DNA of 64,000 nucleotides from Sapientia aquatica. GTDB lineage: Bacteria; Pseudomonadota; Gammaproteobacteria; Burkholderiales; Burkholderiaceae_D. The translations under genes and the position numbers were made by a program. The notes beneath the pieces were generated by a model. That model did not search any database. It had not been told where the DNA came from and saw only the letters and a list, made by a program, of their open reading frames with translations. Shown one piece after another: positions 18,312 to 28,048 of this stretch (positions within the stretch are counted from its first letter, which is position 1; each line of letters begins with the position of its first letter). The stretch spans positions 1 to 64,000 of the forward strand of contig NZ_SMYL01000012.1 in assembly GCF_004358105.1 (NCBI RefSeq). Direction: 5' to 3'.

Positions 18312-19193
18312 ATGTTTGCCTTACCCAGCTTAGTTGTTGCCGCTTTACTTACTGTGTACCTCGTTTGGGGTTCCACCTACTTCGCCATCCACATTGCGCT
18401 GGATGCTTTTCCTCCCTTTATGTTGATGGGCAGCCGCTTTGTGGCTGCGGGCGGAATGCTGTTTGCTTTTTTAAAAATCCGAGGTGGAACGGCCCCAACA
18501 CTAAAACAATGGCGCGACGCTGGTTTGGTCGGCAGTTTGATCTTGGGCGGCGGAATGGGATTGACCTCGTATGCGCAGCAATACATTTCATCGGGACTGA
18601 CCGCCGTATTTATCGCTTGCTCGCCGTTTGTGCTGACCTTATGCGTGGGTATGTATGGCGAGTGGCCGAATCGGCGCGAATGGGTCGGAATTTTAGTGGG
18701 CTTTGGCGGTGCGATTTTGTTAGCCAGTGGCAGTGATTTTTCGGCCAAGCCGATTGGAATTATTGCGTTGTTGAGCGCGATTATTTGCTGGGATTTGGGT
18801 TCGGTGCTATCGCAGCGTAAATTCTCTCTGGCGCCAGGCGCGATGGGATTCGCTAGTCAGATGTTGGCAGGAGGTGTTTTTTTGGTGGCTGTAAGTTGGA
18901 TGACGGGCGAGCATTTTACTAAGGCGATTACTCCTGCGGCATGGGCGGCTTGGAGCTATTTGGTCGTGGCCGGCTCGCTTGGAGCATTTACCGCTTACAT
19001 GTATTTGATCGCAACCGTCCCGCCCGCTTTGGCGTCGAGCTATAGCTATGTAAATCCAGTGATTGCGGTCACGCTAGGTGTGTTGTTTGCGGATGAAAAA
19101 ATTGGGGTGAGGGAAGTGGTGGCGATGGTGGTGATTTTGAGTAGTGTTTTGTTGGTTTCTACGGCGCGAAAAGGTGTCGCCAAAAATCGCTAA
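18312..19193 (+). CDS. EamA/DMT-family transporter
   Basis: 293 residues with ten predicted hydrophobic helices in two EamA repeats. The start VYLVWGSTYFAIHIALDAFP is characteristic, and the second repeat begins near ALLSAIICWDLGSVLSQRKF. The family exports amino acids or small metabolites. The divergent LysR gene upstream probably regulates it. The substrate cannot be told from sequence. Confidence 0.88.
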   Translation: MFALPSLVVAALLTVYLVWGSTYFAIHIALDAFPPFMLMGSRFVAAGGMLFAFLKIRGGTAPTLKQWRDAGLVGSLILGGGMGLTSYAQQYISSGLTAVFIACSPFVLTLCVGMYGEWPNRREWVGILVGFGGAILLASGSDFSAKPIGIIALLSAIICWDLGSVLSQRKFSLAPGAMGFASQMLAGGVFLVAVSWMTGEHFTKAITPAAWAAWSYLVVAGSLGAFTAYMYLIATVPPALASSYSYVNPVIAVTLGVLFADEKIGVREVVAMVVILSSVLLVSTARKGVAKNR

Positions 19194-19316
19194 TCGAACA
19201 GCGCGACCACGTTATGTTGGAAGCCCTGAAAAATGACAGCGCATTAAGATCAACACCCACAAATTAAATGCAGTACGGCTGTAAAACAAATAGCGAATAA
19301 ATAAAAAGGGGATGGT

Positions 19317-20930
19317 ATGAAAAGACGGAATTTTGTGAAGCTTGGTTTGTTGTTTGGTGCTGGTGGAATTATTGACGCTAATGCTGCTGGGGCTGAAGCT
19401 AGTGTAGATCATTCGTCCTCGCACTCGTCGGTGGTTGAAGCAGATGTGACTGCATTGCAAGCACAAATGGCGGCGGGGAAGTTGACTGCGGTAGCGTTGA
19501 CCGAGCGCTATTTAGAACGCATTAAAGCGATTGATAAATCGGGGCCTAAGCTCAACGCGATTATTGAATTAAATCCCGATGCCATTGCCATTGCGCGGGC
19601 ATTAGATGTGGAGCGCAAAACCAAGGGTGCGCGCGGGCCGTTGCATGGAATTCCGGTGCTGATTAAAGACAATATTGCTACCGCTGACAAGATGCAGACC
19701 ACGGCTGGATCGTTGGCCTTGGTTGGGGCAAAAGCGCCGCGGGATGCGTTTTTGGTGACGCAATTGCGGGCGGCTGGCGCGGTAATTTTGGGTAAAACTA
19801 ATTTAAGCGAATGGGCCAATATGCGCTCTTCGCGTTCAACTTCGGGCTGGAGCGGTCGCGGCGGTCAAACTAAAAATCCGTATGCGTTGGATCGCAATTG
19901 CAGCGGTTCTAGCTCCGGTTCAGGTGCTGCGGTAGCGGCGAGTTTGGCGGCGGTCGCGGTTGGCTCTGAGACCGACGGGTCAATCGTGTCGCCGTCATCT
20001 TTGTGCGGCTTAGTCGGACTCAAGCCGACGTTGGGATTAATCAGCCGTGATGGCATCGTGCCGATTTCGCACTCGCAAGATACGGCAGGGCCAATGACGC
20101 GCACGGTTACTGATGCAGCGATTTTGCTCACTGCTTTAGCGGGTGAGGATAGCCGCGATGCGGCAACTGCTGGCACCAAACAACACGCTACCGACTACAC
20201 CAAATTCTTGGATAAAAACGGCCTCAAAGGCGCGCGCATTGGTGTGGTGCGCAATGCGATGTCGAGCAATATGCGTCAGCAAGCCATTGTTGATGCGGCG
20301 CTCGACGTGCTCAAGCAACAAGGTGCGGTGCTAATCGATGTCGAAGTGCCCAATATGGATAAATACGGCAATACCGAAACCGACGTTTTGCTCTATGAAC
20401 TCAAAGCGGATTTAAACAGCTACTTAGCTGAATTCGGCAAAGGCTCTGCCGCTACTTCGCTGGCTGCGGTGATCGAATTTAATCAAAAAAATCGCGCTAA
20501 AGAAATGCCGTATTTTGATCAAGAGCTCATGGTCAAAGCGCAAGAAAAAGGGGATTTAAGTAGCCCAGAATATCTGGCTGCGCTGAAAAACAATCACCAA
20601 TATTCGCGTACCGAAGGTATTGATCAAGTGATGAAGGAACACCAGCTCGACGCTTTATTCGCCTCGACTGGCGGTCCAGCTTTCATCACCGATTATGTCA
20701 ACGGCGACCACACCATTGACGGCTTCTCATCGCCCGCAGCGGTTGCCGGTTACCCGCACATCACGGTTCCGGCAGGATTGTTCGCGGGCTTGCCAGTCGG
20801 TGTGTCGTTCGTTGCGGGTGCTTATGCCGAAGGCACAATTATCAAGTTGGCGTATGCCTATGAACAGGCTAGCAAAAAACGCTCAGCGCCGAAGTATTTA
20901 GCGCATAGTTTGGAAGGCATTGCGACTTGA
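19317..20930 (+). CDS. Amidase-signature hydrolase with Tat-type leader
   Basis: 537 residues. The leader MKRRNFVKLGLLFGAGG contains a twin-arginine-like RRNFVK followed by a hydrophobic stretch, so folded export is likely. The amidase-signature triad is visible: Lys in VLIKDNIAT (~117), the glycine/serine-rich CSGSSSGSGAAVAASLA (first Ser), and the nucleophile Ser in GSETDGSIVSPSS. It hydrolyses an amide of unknown nature and is not GatA, since no gatB or gatC is near. The ATG has AGGGGA upstream. A strong terminator follows. Confidence 0.88.
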   Translation: MKRRNFVKLGLLFGAGGIIDANAAGAEASVDHSSSHSSVVEADVTALQAQMAAGKLTAVALTERYLERIKAIDKSGPKLNAIIELNPDAIAIARALDVERKTKGARGPLHGIPVLIKDNIATADKMQTTAGSLALVGAKAPRDAFLVTQLRAAGAVILGKTNLSEWANMRSSRSTSGWSGRGGQTKNPYALDRNCSGSSSGSGAAVAASLAAVAVGSETDGSIVSPSSLCGLVGLKPTLGLISRDGIVPISHSQDTAGPMTRTVTDAAILLTALAGEDSRDAATAGTKQHATDYTKFLDKNGLKGARIGVVRNAMSSNMRQQAIVDAALDVLKQQGAVLIDVEVPNMDKYGNTETDVLLYELKADLNSYLAEFGKGSAATSLAAVIEFNQKNRAKEMPYFDQELMVKAQEKGDLSSPEYLAALKNNHQYSRTEGIDQVMKEHQLDALFASTGGPAFITDYVNGDHTIDGFSSPAAVAGYPHITVPAGLFAGLPVGVSFVAGAYAEGTIIKLAYAYEQASKKRSAPKYLAHSLEGIAT

Positions 20931-20955
20931 AATAAGTAGACGTGAGTAGATGCCG

Positions 20956-20996
20956 CGTAGCTTGGACGAGGTGTTTGCGCCAAGCTACGTCTTTTT
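20956..20996 (+). terminator. Rho-independent terminator after the amidase gene
   Basis: A 10-bp stem CGTAGCTTGG / CCAAGCTACG (20956-20965 with 20980-20989) is followed by TCTTTTTCT. It lies 25 bases after the stop and separates the amidase gene from the convergent EamA gene. Confidence 0.85.
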
Positions 20997-21009
20997 CTCA
21001 CATCAAGTT

Positions 21010-21984
21010 TTACGAATGGATAGTCACGCCAAGCGCTTTAAATTCAGGCTTAATTCGCACCGCCCAAATTACGCCGAGCAGCAATAAACCTATCCCCAAA
21101 AACGTTAGCATCGAGGGTAACTGGGCGCGCAGTATGTAGGTGTAACAAAGGGCCGCCAACGTTTCGAACACGATTAATTGACCCACCATCGCCGTCGGCA
21201 ATCGCTGACTCGCCGCATTCCAACACATGGTCGCCACTAGCGAAGCAAATACTGCAATCGTGACGACCACGCCGATAAAAACTAAGGGACGCGGGCCAAA
21301 CGGCATCGCAAATTCTCGCCCCGTGGCAGCCGACCAGATCCAAAAGCTGGCATAACCTACGGCTGCCAACGGCAACGTCGCCAGACCCTGTGCAGTCGCC
21401 CAAGAACGCGGATTTCGATCAGCATGACTGCGCATCCATTGCGCGTTACGGATGGGATACCAAGTCCAACAACACACCGCCGCCACTCCCAGCACAATGC
21501 CTGTGCCATAGCGATACACATTGCTACGCTGAACCGCGGTAATCGACGACAGCTCCACATGATTGACGCACGCGATTCCAGCCAACACAATCCCGATGGG
21601 AATGATCAACTTAGCCCAAGGCAAATAGCCATCGCGTTCGTGATTAACGATGTTAGAGAAAATGGTAATGGTGACCGGCAAAGTACCAATCAACATGGTC
21701 GGCACCGGCCCACCCGCCATTTGAATTGAACATGCCAAACAGAGGTAATAAATTACATTACCAATTGCCGATAACTCCAGCGCCAACAACCAATCCTTAC
21801 GCGTCAATTTACGCAATTCAACCCGGTCTAACCAGCCGAGTGGTAGAGCAATCAAACCAAAGGCCAAATACCGACCAAACGATTGCATCGCCGCTGGATA
21901 TTCGGGCAACAACAATGGTCCGATAAACACGATACCCCAAATCATCCCGGCGGCTAGGGCGAACAACATTCCTACCAACATCAA
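21010..21984 (-). CDS. EamA/DMT-family transporter
   Basis: 324 residues with about ten membrane helices. The start MLVGMLFALAAGMIWGIVFI and a second repeat near GIVLGVAAVCCWTWYPIRNA are of the DMT type. It is more divergent from the EamA protein at 18312 than a recent duplicate would be. It lies 12 bases downstream of the DUF922 gene, in the same direction. Substrate unknown. Confidence 0.84.
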   Translation of the reverse strand: MMLVGMLFALAAGMIWGIVFIGPLLLPEYPAAMQSFGRYLAFGLIALPLGWLDRVELRKLTRKDWLLALELSAIGNVIYYLCLACSIQMAGGPVPTMLIGTLPVTITIFSNIVNHERDGYLPWAKLIIPIGIVLAGIACVNHVELSSITAVQRSNVYRYGTGIVLGVAAVCCWTWYPIRNAQWMRSHADRNPRSWATAQGLATLPLAAVGYASFWIWSAATGREFAMPFGPRPLVFIGVVVTIAVFASLVATMCWNAASQRLPTAMVGQLIVFETLAALCYTYILRAQLPSMLTFLGIGLLLLGVIWAVRIKPEFKALGVTIHS

Positions 21985-21996
21985 ACCTTCTCCAAT

Positions 21997-22593
21997 TTAT
22001 CGATCAAGCCAAGCACCTTGCGTTTTGCCGTGCTCGGTTTCCGCATCATAGCGAATTTCTCTGGCTTGATAATCACTTAACATCCGATTCCCAACGTCGT
22101 TTGCTGCCGCGCCTAAGCTGCTGCAACTCGCCATTTCGGGCAAATTGAAGATGGCTTGATCGATGGCATAGGCAGCACTTTTTCCCACATTGACATGGCC
22201 CAATTCGTGGGTACGCAGCGCCGCTACATAGGTGTTGAATTGATTTTGCTGCGCTATCGTGGCGCTTATTAGCTGTGGCAAACCGATGGTGCTGGTGAAC
22301 TCCACGCTCACGCGCTTGATGGAACATCGGCCGTCTGGTCGCTCATCCCACCAAAAATGCCAACTGATGTGCCAATCGGTGTGTCCGTGAAAAATGCGTC
22401 CGTTAGATTTAAAGGGTGAGGCTGCATTGAGCGCTTTTCTTAACGAACTAGCCGAATCAACATTCACCTGGTAATACGTGTAGGCTAGATTTTCGTTGAC
22501 GGTGGCAAGCGCAGATTTGCTTAGGCCAACAAACGCAGCAAAGCACATCAACCAAGGCAAAATTGAATTTAGTTTTAACGTTGGTCGATTCAA
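21997..22593 (-). CDS. DUF922-family predicted secreted zinc protease
   Basis: 198 residues with an N-terminal hydrophobic signal (~1-30, ending near SALATV). The core holds HTDWHISWHFWWDE and the metal-binding motif THELGHVNVG, the hallmarks of DUF922 proteins. These are predicted metalloproteases of the cell envelope. No substrate is known. The gene lies 35 bases after liuE but is functionally unrelated as far as can be seen. Confidence 0.8.
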   Translation of the reverse strand: MNRPTLKLNSILPWLMCFAAFVGLSKSALATVNENLAYTYYQVNVDSASSLRKALNAASPFKSNGRIFHGHTDWHISWHFWWDERPDGRCSIKRVSVEFTSTIGLPQLISATIAQQNQFNTYVAALRTHELGHVNVGKSAAYAIDQAIFNLPEMASCSSLGAAANDVGNRMLSDYQAREIRYDAETEHGKTQGAWLDR

Positions 22594-22628
22594 TTTGCCC
22601 TCGCAAAAAGCAATAGGATTTTAGGACA

Positions 22629-23558
22629 CTAGGCGCTCAAGCTACCTTTCTTTGCAGCGTATGCATTCCCCGCCCGACTCGCTGCTTTGCGACCTAAGTG
22701 TTGCGAAATGAATTGTCCCGCATCGACGGTTTTATCCAAATCAATTCCGGTGTGAATTCCCAAGCCTTGCATTAAAAACAGAACATCTTCGGTCGCAACA
22801 TTTCCGGTTGCGCCTTTGGCATACGGGCAGCCGCCCAAGCCCGAAACGGACGAATGAAAAATGCTCACGCCGACTTCCAAGCTGGCATAAATATTGGCCA
22901 AGGCTTGGCCATAAGTGTCATGGAAATGACCGGACAAACCAGCGAGGTTAAATTCTTTGCTAACGCGCTCAAACACGGTTTGCACATGGCGCGCGGTGCC
23001 CACGCCTATGGTGTCGGCGATATCAATTTCGTCGCAACCTAAGTCACGCAAACGTGCCACCACATCGGCCACGGATTGAGGACTAACTTCGCCTTGATAC
23101 GGGCAACCGAACGAGCAACTGATGCTGCCGCGCAAGCGCTTGTTATGCGCTTTGGCGGCAGCGGCAACTTCGCGGAAGCGCTCTATCGATTCGGCAATGG
23201 AGCAATTAATATTCTTTTGCGAAAACGCTTCCGAGGCCGAACCGAAGATGACGACTTCATCCGCACCCGCGGCTAGGGCAGCGTCGAAGCCTTTCATGTT
23301 CGGGGTCAATGCTGAATAAATCACGCCAGCTTTGCGCTGGATGCCGGCCATAACTTCGGTTGAAGTCGCCATTTGCGGAACCCATTTGGGCGAGACGAAA
23401 GAAGCGGATTCGATGTTGACAAATCCGGCGTCGGTTAAGCAATTAACCAATTCAATTTTGACTTCGGCGCTAATCGTTTGCGCTTCGTTTTGCAAGCCAT
23501 CGCGTGGGCCGACTTCAACGATTTTGACGGACTTAGGGAGTTGGGAATGTGCGCTCAA
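22629..23558 (-). CDS. liuE: Hydroxymethylglutaryl-CoA lyase
   Basis: Cleaves HMG-CoA to acetyl-CoA and acetoacetate, the last step of leucine degradation. The start VKIVEVGPRDGLQNE and the active-site signature SSVSGLGGCPYAKGATGN (with the catalytic Cys) are diagnostic. The frame is open up to 23612, which would overlap ghrA by 53 bases. I chose the TTG at 23558 because AAAGGA stands 6 bases before it and the protein then starts where family members do (309 residues). It follows ghrA and liuD on the same strand. Confidence 0.92.
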   Translation of the reverse strand: MSAHSQLPKSVKIVEVGPRDGLQNEAQTISAEVKIELVNCLTDAGFVNIESASFVSPKWVPQMATSTEVMAGIQRKAGVIYSALTPNMKGFDAALAAGADEVVIFGSASEAFSQKNINCSIAESIERFREVAAAAKAHNKRLRGSISCSFGCPYQGEVSPQSVADVVARLRDLGCDEIDIADTIGVGTARHVQTVFERVSKEFNLAGLSGHFHDTYGQALANIYASLEVGVSIFHSSVSGLGGCPYAKGATGNVATEDVLFLMQGLGIHTGIDLDKTVDAGQFISQHLGRKAASRAGNAYAAKKGSLSA

Positions 23559-23559
23559 T

Positions 23560-24489
23560 TTAATATCCTTTGTGACGGTCAACGATGCCGGTAATGGGCA
23601 AACCTTGTTCAATGCGTTGAATTTTTTGGGCTAACTGTGCTTGTGCTTGCTCAACGATGGTGAGCGCAGAAACATGCGGGGTGATGGTGATGTTTGGTTC
23701 TTGCCAAAATGGGTGATCAGCGGCTAACGGTTCGGTGTGAAATACATCCAAGGTTGCGCCAGCCAAATGACCATTTCGAATTAATTCTACTAAATCTGCT
23801 TCAACCACTTGCGCACCGCGGCCTACGTTAACTAGGTATGCGCCGCGCGGTAAATGGCTTAGCGTGGTGCGATTAAGTAGTCGATTGGTTTCTGCGGTCA
23901 AGGGCAGGATCGCAACAGCCACTTGCGCTTGCGCTAAACAGTCTGCCAAGCCTTGTTCCCCCGAAAAATTAGGCAAGCCCAATTCCGCTTTAACCGAACG
24001 ACTCCAACCCAACACGGGAAAGCCAAGCTGCTGCAAACGTTGGGCAATCGCTTTTCCCAACACCCCTAAACCCAACACGGCAATCGGAAATTGGCTTTTA
24101 GTTCTTGGTGCGAGCGGCTGCCATTGAGCGCAATTGGCAAACTTTTCGTACTCATCCATACGACGGAAATAACGCAGCACCGCATACGAAACATAGTCCG
24201 CCATTTGCTCAGCCATGCCCGCATCTTCAAGTCGCACAATCGGCACGTTGGCGGGCAGATGTTCTTGGATGCGCAACAAAGCATCGACCCCAGCACCCAA
24301 ACTAATAATGGCTTTTAAGTCCGAACGACCGGCCAACATTTCTGCTGGCGGCTTCCAGACCAATGCATAATCAGCAGGCGCTTGGTCGCCCGGCAACCAT
24401 TGGCGAATATTCGCTTGTGGCAGACTCTTGCGATAGGCGTTGAGGCCGTCTTCACTTGCGTCAGAGCCGTTGTAATAAATAATATGCAT
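23560..24489 (-). CDS. ghrA: Glyoxylate/hydroxypyruvate reductase A-like 2-hydroxyacid dehydrogenase
   Basis: 309 residues. NAD(P)-binding motif AVLGLGVLGKAIAQRL at ~137; catalytic Arg in VNVGRGAQV, Glu in LDVFHTEPL and His in TPHVSALT. The domain order and length fit the GhrA subfamily, which reduces glyoxylate or hydroxypyruvate with NADPH. It stands between liuD and liuE with tiny gaps, so it is cotranscribed with leucine degradation. Its role there is not obvious; it might reduce a branched 2-oxo acid. Confidence 0.82.
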   Translation of the reverse strand: MHIIYYNGSDASEDGLNAYRKSLPQANIRQWLPGDQAPADYALVWKPPAEMLAGRSDLKAIISLGAGVDALLRIQEHLPANVPIVRLEDAGMAEQMADYVSYAVLRYFRRMDEYEKFANCAQWQPLAPRTKSQFPIAVLGLGVLGKAIAQRLQQLGFPVLGWSRSVKAELGLPNFSGEQGLADCLAQAQVAVAILPLTAETNRLLNRTTLSHLPRGAYLVNVGRGAQVVEADLVELIRNGHLAGATLDVFHTEPLAADHPFWQEPNITITPHVSALTIVEQAQAQLAQKIQRIEQGLPITGIVDRHKGY

Positions 24490-24510
24490 CGTATTTGCGC
24501 GGCTACCGCT

Positions 24511-26511
24511 TTATTCGAACGTGAGCAATTGCGCGCCGTCGGACACTTGGTCGCCAATCAAATACATCATCTCTTTTACGATGCCATCTTTAGGTGCGGC
24601 GATGGTGTGCTCCATTTTCATGGCTTCCATAATCAAAAGCGGCTCGCCTTTTTTAACGCTTTGTCCTGCGCCAACCAGCAGCGCGACGATTTTGCCAGGC
24701 ATTGGTGCCGTTAAACGACCGGCTTCGGCTTCCGATTCACCGGCATGCAACAGCGGATCGGCGTAGCTCAATTCGATATGTTGACCTTGGCTAAATACGT
24801 GAATATGTTCACCGTGGCGCACCACCGTGCCATGGACTGTTTGTGCGCCAAATTGAATGGTCAAACTTTGTTCATCGGCATTGACACCAACTAAACGCAC
24901 AGTCGCTTGTTCAGCACCGTTGATAATCGTCCAACCGTGAGCCGAGTAGCGCAAAGTAAGGTCGTACTTTTGGCCTTCGTGCTCAAAACTTAGGCTACGC
25001 AGCAAGCTGCTATTCATGCGCCAACCGTGGCTGGAAGTCCACGGATTTTGTCCATCATTGTGATCTTCGGCTTGCACCAAACACAGCGCGGCCAAGGCCA
25101 ATATCGATAAAGGTATCGGTACTGCAGCGGGGAATAATTCGGCCTGGTTTCGCTCGATTAAACCAGTATCCAAATCCGCGTTAGAAAACGCTGTGCTATG
25201 AATTAAACGCTGTAAAAATCCGATATTGGACGACAAGCCAACGATTTGATATTGCGCTAAGGCTTGCGCCATGCGGGCTAGAGCTTCATTGCGGTCTTTG
25301 CCCCAAACAATCATCTTGGCAATCATCGGATCGTAAAACGGCGAAATCGTATCGCCTTCGCGCACACCGCTATCGATACGGAAGCTGGCTGGATTTGCTT
25401 GAGCGCCCAATTCAAAATTCACCGCTTGCGGCGTGCGGGCGTGCACCAATGTACCGATGGAAGGTAAGAAACCTTTCTCAGGATTTTCGGCATAAACCCG
25501 CGCTTCAATTGCGTGACCGTGAATCTGCAATTGGCTTTGTTGCAGCGGTAAAGGCTCACCACTAGCAACGCGCAACTGCCATTCCACCAAATCGGTTCCG
25601 GTAATCATTTCGGTGACGGGGTGTTCCACTTGCAGGCGCGTGTTCATCTCCATGAAGTAGAACGAACCGTCTTGGTTGGCGATAAATTCCACCGTACCTG
25701 CGCCCACATAACCGACCGCCTTAGCCGCCGCCACTGCCGCTTCACCCATCGCCGTGCGACGCTCGACCGTCATACCGGGAGCCGGCGCTTCTTCTAACAC
25801 TTTTTGATGCCGACGCTGCACCGAGCAATCGCGCTCAAATAAATACACGCAGTTGCCCAAGGTATCGGCAAACACTTGAATCTCAATATGTCGCGGACGC
25901 TGGAGATATTTCTCCGCCAAGACTTTATCGTCCCCAAACGAGGAGATCGCTTCGCGCTTACAGGACGCCAACGCCGCTTTAAAATCAGCACTAGCTTCAA
26001 TCACGCGCATGCCCTTGCCGCCGCCACCAGCCGATGCTTTGAGCAACACCGGATAGCCAATTCGATCCGCTTGTGCGTGCAAGAAATCAGCATCTTGGTT
26101 CTCACCGTGATAACCCGGCACAAGCGGCACCTGCGCTTGCTCCATCAAGGTCTTCGCCGCCGATTTGCTACCCATCGCCCGAATCGCCGAAGCTGGCGGT
26201 CCAATAAACACCAAACCCGCCGCCGCGCAAGCATCGGCAAATTCACTGTTCTCAGACAAAAACCCATACCCCGGATGAATCGCCTGCGCGCCGGTCGCTA
26301 AGGCCACAGCAATAATTTTATCGCCCAGCAAATAACTTTCTTTAGCCGGAGCCGGCCCAATCAGCACCGCCTCATCACACGCCGCTACATGCTTAGCCAA
26401 CGCGTCCGCTTCCGAATACACAGCAACCGTTTTAATGCCCAAGCGACGCGCGGTAGCGGCCACCCGACAAGCGATTTCACCACGGTTAGCGATGAGAATT
26501 TTTGTAAACAT
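24511..26511 (-). CDS. liuD: 3-methylcrotonyl-CoA carboxylase, biotin-containing alpha subunit
   Basis: 666 residues. Biotin carboxylase domain first (MFTKILIANRGEIACRVAAT; ATP-grasp loop with KASAGGGGKGMRV; MNTRLQVEHPVTE), then a linker, and a C-terminal biotinyl domain with EAMKMEH (biotinylated Lys ~632). It carboxylates its biotin, which LiuB then uses to carboxylate 3-methylcrotonyl-CoA. Acetyl- or propionyl-CoA carboxylase would look similar, but liuA, liuB, liuC and liuE nearby settle the assignment. A 431-base gap separates it from bioB upstream. Confidence 0.93.
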   Translation of the reverse strand: MFTKILIANRGEIACRVAATARRLGIKTVAVYSEADALAKHVAACDEAVLIGPAPAKESYLLGDKIIAVALATGAQAIHPGYGFLSENSEFADACAAAGLVFIGPPASAIRAMGSKSAAKTLMEQAQVPLVPGYHGENQDADFLHAQADRIGYPVLLKASAGGGGKGMRVIEASADFKAALASCKREAISSFGDDKVLAEKYLQRPRHIEIQVFADTLGNCVYLFERDCSVQRRHQKVLEEAPAPGMTVERRTAMGEAAVAAAKAVGYVGAGTVEFIANQDGSFYFMEMNTRLQVEHPVTEMITGTDLVEWQLRVASGEPLPLQQSQLQIHGHAIEARVYAENPEKGFLPSIGTLVHARTPQAVNFELGAQANPASFRIDSGVREGDTISPFYDPMIAKMIVWGKDRNEALARMAQALAQYQIVGLSSNIGFLQRLIHSTAFSNADLDTGLIERNQAELFPAAVPIPLSILALAALCLVQAEDHNDGQNPWTSSHGWRMNSSLLRSLSFEHEGQKYDLTLRYSAHGWTIINGAEQATVRLVGVNADEQSLTIQFGAQTVHGTVVRHGEHIHVFSQGQHIELSYADPLLHAGESEAEAGRLTAPMPGKIVALLVGAGQSVKKGEPLLIMEAMKMEHTIAAPKDGIVKEMMYLIGDQVSDGAQLLTFE

Positions 26512-26942
26512 GGTTGTTCCTTGTTCTTTTAAAGTTAGGACTTACGGAAAACAGCTTTGTAAGCGTCGCCCTGTCCGCGCCGTACGATAAATCCATGCCG
26601 ATGAGTAAAGCAAATCGGCACTGTTGCAGTTGCTTTTGAAGTTGCCGTTGGGGTTGCCGTTGTTGTTGAAGTTGCAGTTGTTTTTGAAGTTAATCCACTC
26701 TATTTTGGCTGAAAAATTAGGGTTAAAAATGGATCAGAAAGGAGTGCTGTCTGAGCGCAGCGAGTTTCACTCCTTTCCCATTTTTGAGCCTCATTTTTCA
26801 GGGTTTCCAAAAGAGCGTGGTCGCCTTTTTTGGGTTACCTTTTTTGGCGAGACAAAAAAGGTGACTAGCAGTCGGGCTACCCCCGACCAACGCCCCTCAA
26901 AACCACTTCCGCTGGCATATAAAAACAAACAACCCCAACAGA
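26512..26942. repeat. Low-complexity tract and hairpin-rich element between bioB and liuD
   Basis: A GTTG-rich tandem tract (about 26622-26695) is followed by a nested hairpin at 26726-26785 (AAAGGAGTG at 26738-26746 with CACTCCTTT at 26768-26776). A second hairpin is at 26834-26865 (ACCTTTTTT / AAAAAAGGT, 8-base loop). The plus-strand 115-codon frame over it lacks a ribosome binding site and matches a translation pattern I recall from many intergenic frames in proteobacteria (FWVTFFGETKKVT). I take it as a dispersed non-coding repeat, not a gene. Confidence 0.55.
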
Positions 26943-28001
26943 CTACTTACAACCCCCACTCTCCACTTTAGCCCTAGTCCTCAACCCCAATTTCTCCAAC
27001 AAAACTCGATCATCCGAAGCCTCAGGATTATCAGTGGTCAACAACTTATCTCCATAAAAAATCGAATTAGCCCCAGCCAAGAAACACATTGCCTGCACTG
27101 GTTCTCCCATCTGTTGACGCCCGGCCGACAAACGGACCCGCGCTTTTGGCATCGTGATGCGTGCCACCGCAATCGTGCGCACAAACTCCAATGGGTCGAG
27201 CTTTTCGGTGCCATACAACGGCGTACCTTCGACCTGCACCAAATGATTCACCGGAACCGATTCGGGATACGGATTCAAATTAGCCAATTGCGCGATCAAG
27301 CCAGCGCGTTGCAGGCGCGATTCGCCCATCCCAACAATCCCGCCACAACATACTTTTAAACCCGCGTTACGCACGTGGCCCAAGGTATCTAAACGATCTT
27401 GATAATCGCGAGTAGAAATCACGTTGTCGTAAAATTCTGGTGCGGTATCCAAGTTGTGGTTGTAGTAATCCAAGCCCGCATTTTTTAAACGCTCAGCCTG
27501 TTCTTCTTTCAACATACCCAACGTGGCGCAGGTTTCTAAACCCAAGGCTTTGACTTCGCGCACCATTTCTTCGACTTTATCCATGTCGCGGTCTTTGGGT
27601 GAGCGCCATGCCGCACCCATGCAGAAACGGGTTGCGCCATTGTCTTTGGCCGAACGCGCCGCATTCAAGACTTCATCAATACCGAGAATTTTTTTGGCTT
27701 CAACGCCAGTGTCGTAACGCGCCGCTTGTGGGCAATAACCGCAATCTTCCTCGCAGCCGCCAGTTTTAATCGACAACAAGGTCGCTAACTCAACATCGCC
27801 ATCAGGGAACTCACGACGATGCACTTCTTGCGCGCGAAATAGCAATTCGTTGAACGGTAATTCAAACAAGGCTAGCACATCGGCTACTGGCCAAGTTTCG
27901 GCCACAATTGGTGCAACTGGCTTTGGTGTTGGATGAAAGGTGACGCCCTTGCTAGGGGCTTCGTTAGTTTGATTCGTCTTGCTTTCCATTGTGCTATCCA
28001 T
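26943..28001 (-). CDS. bioB: Biotin synthase
   Basis: 352 residues. Radical SAM enzyme that inserts sulfur into dethiobiotin. The CxxxCxxC cluster motif is in [19 protein letters not shown], and [22 protein letters not shown] and RLSAGRQQM are typical of BioB. The start ATG has GAGGGA just upstream. It is the last gene of the run bioA-bioF-bioD-bioB, 47 bases after bioD. Confidence 0.96.
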   Translation of the reverse strand: MDSTMESKTNQTNEAPSKGVTFHPTPKPVAPIVAETWPVADVLALFELPFNELLFRAQEVHRREFPDGDVELATLLSIKTGGCEEDCGYCPQAARYDTGVEAKKILGIDEVLNAARSAKDNGATRFCMGAAWRSPKDRDMDKVEEMVREVKALGLETCATLGMLKEEQAERLKNAGLDYYNHNLDTAPEFYDNVISTRDYQDRLDTLGHVRNAGLKVCCGGIVGMGESRLQRAGLIAQLANLNPYPESVPVNHLVQVEGTPLYGTEKLDPLEFVRTIAVARITMPKARVRLSAGRQQMGEPVQAMCFLAGANSIFYGDKLLTTDNPEASDDRVLLEKLGLRTRAKVESGGCK

Positions 28002-28048
28002 AATTCCCTCTGTAGTAATTCTTTACTTGTTTCAACTAATCGGTGTAC

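Noticed and set aside
26624-26971. 115-codon frame in the bioB-liuD gap
   Set aside because: Low-complexity start, overlaps bioB, no ribosome binding site; better explained as a hairpin-rich repeat.
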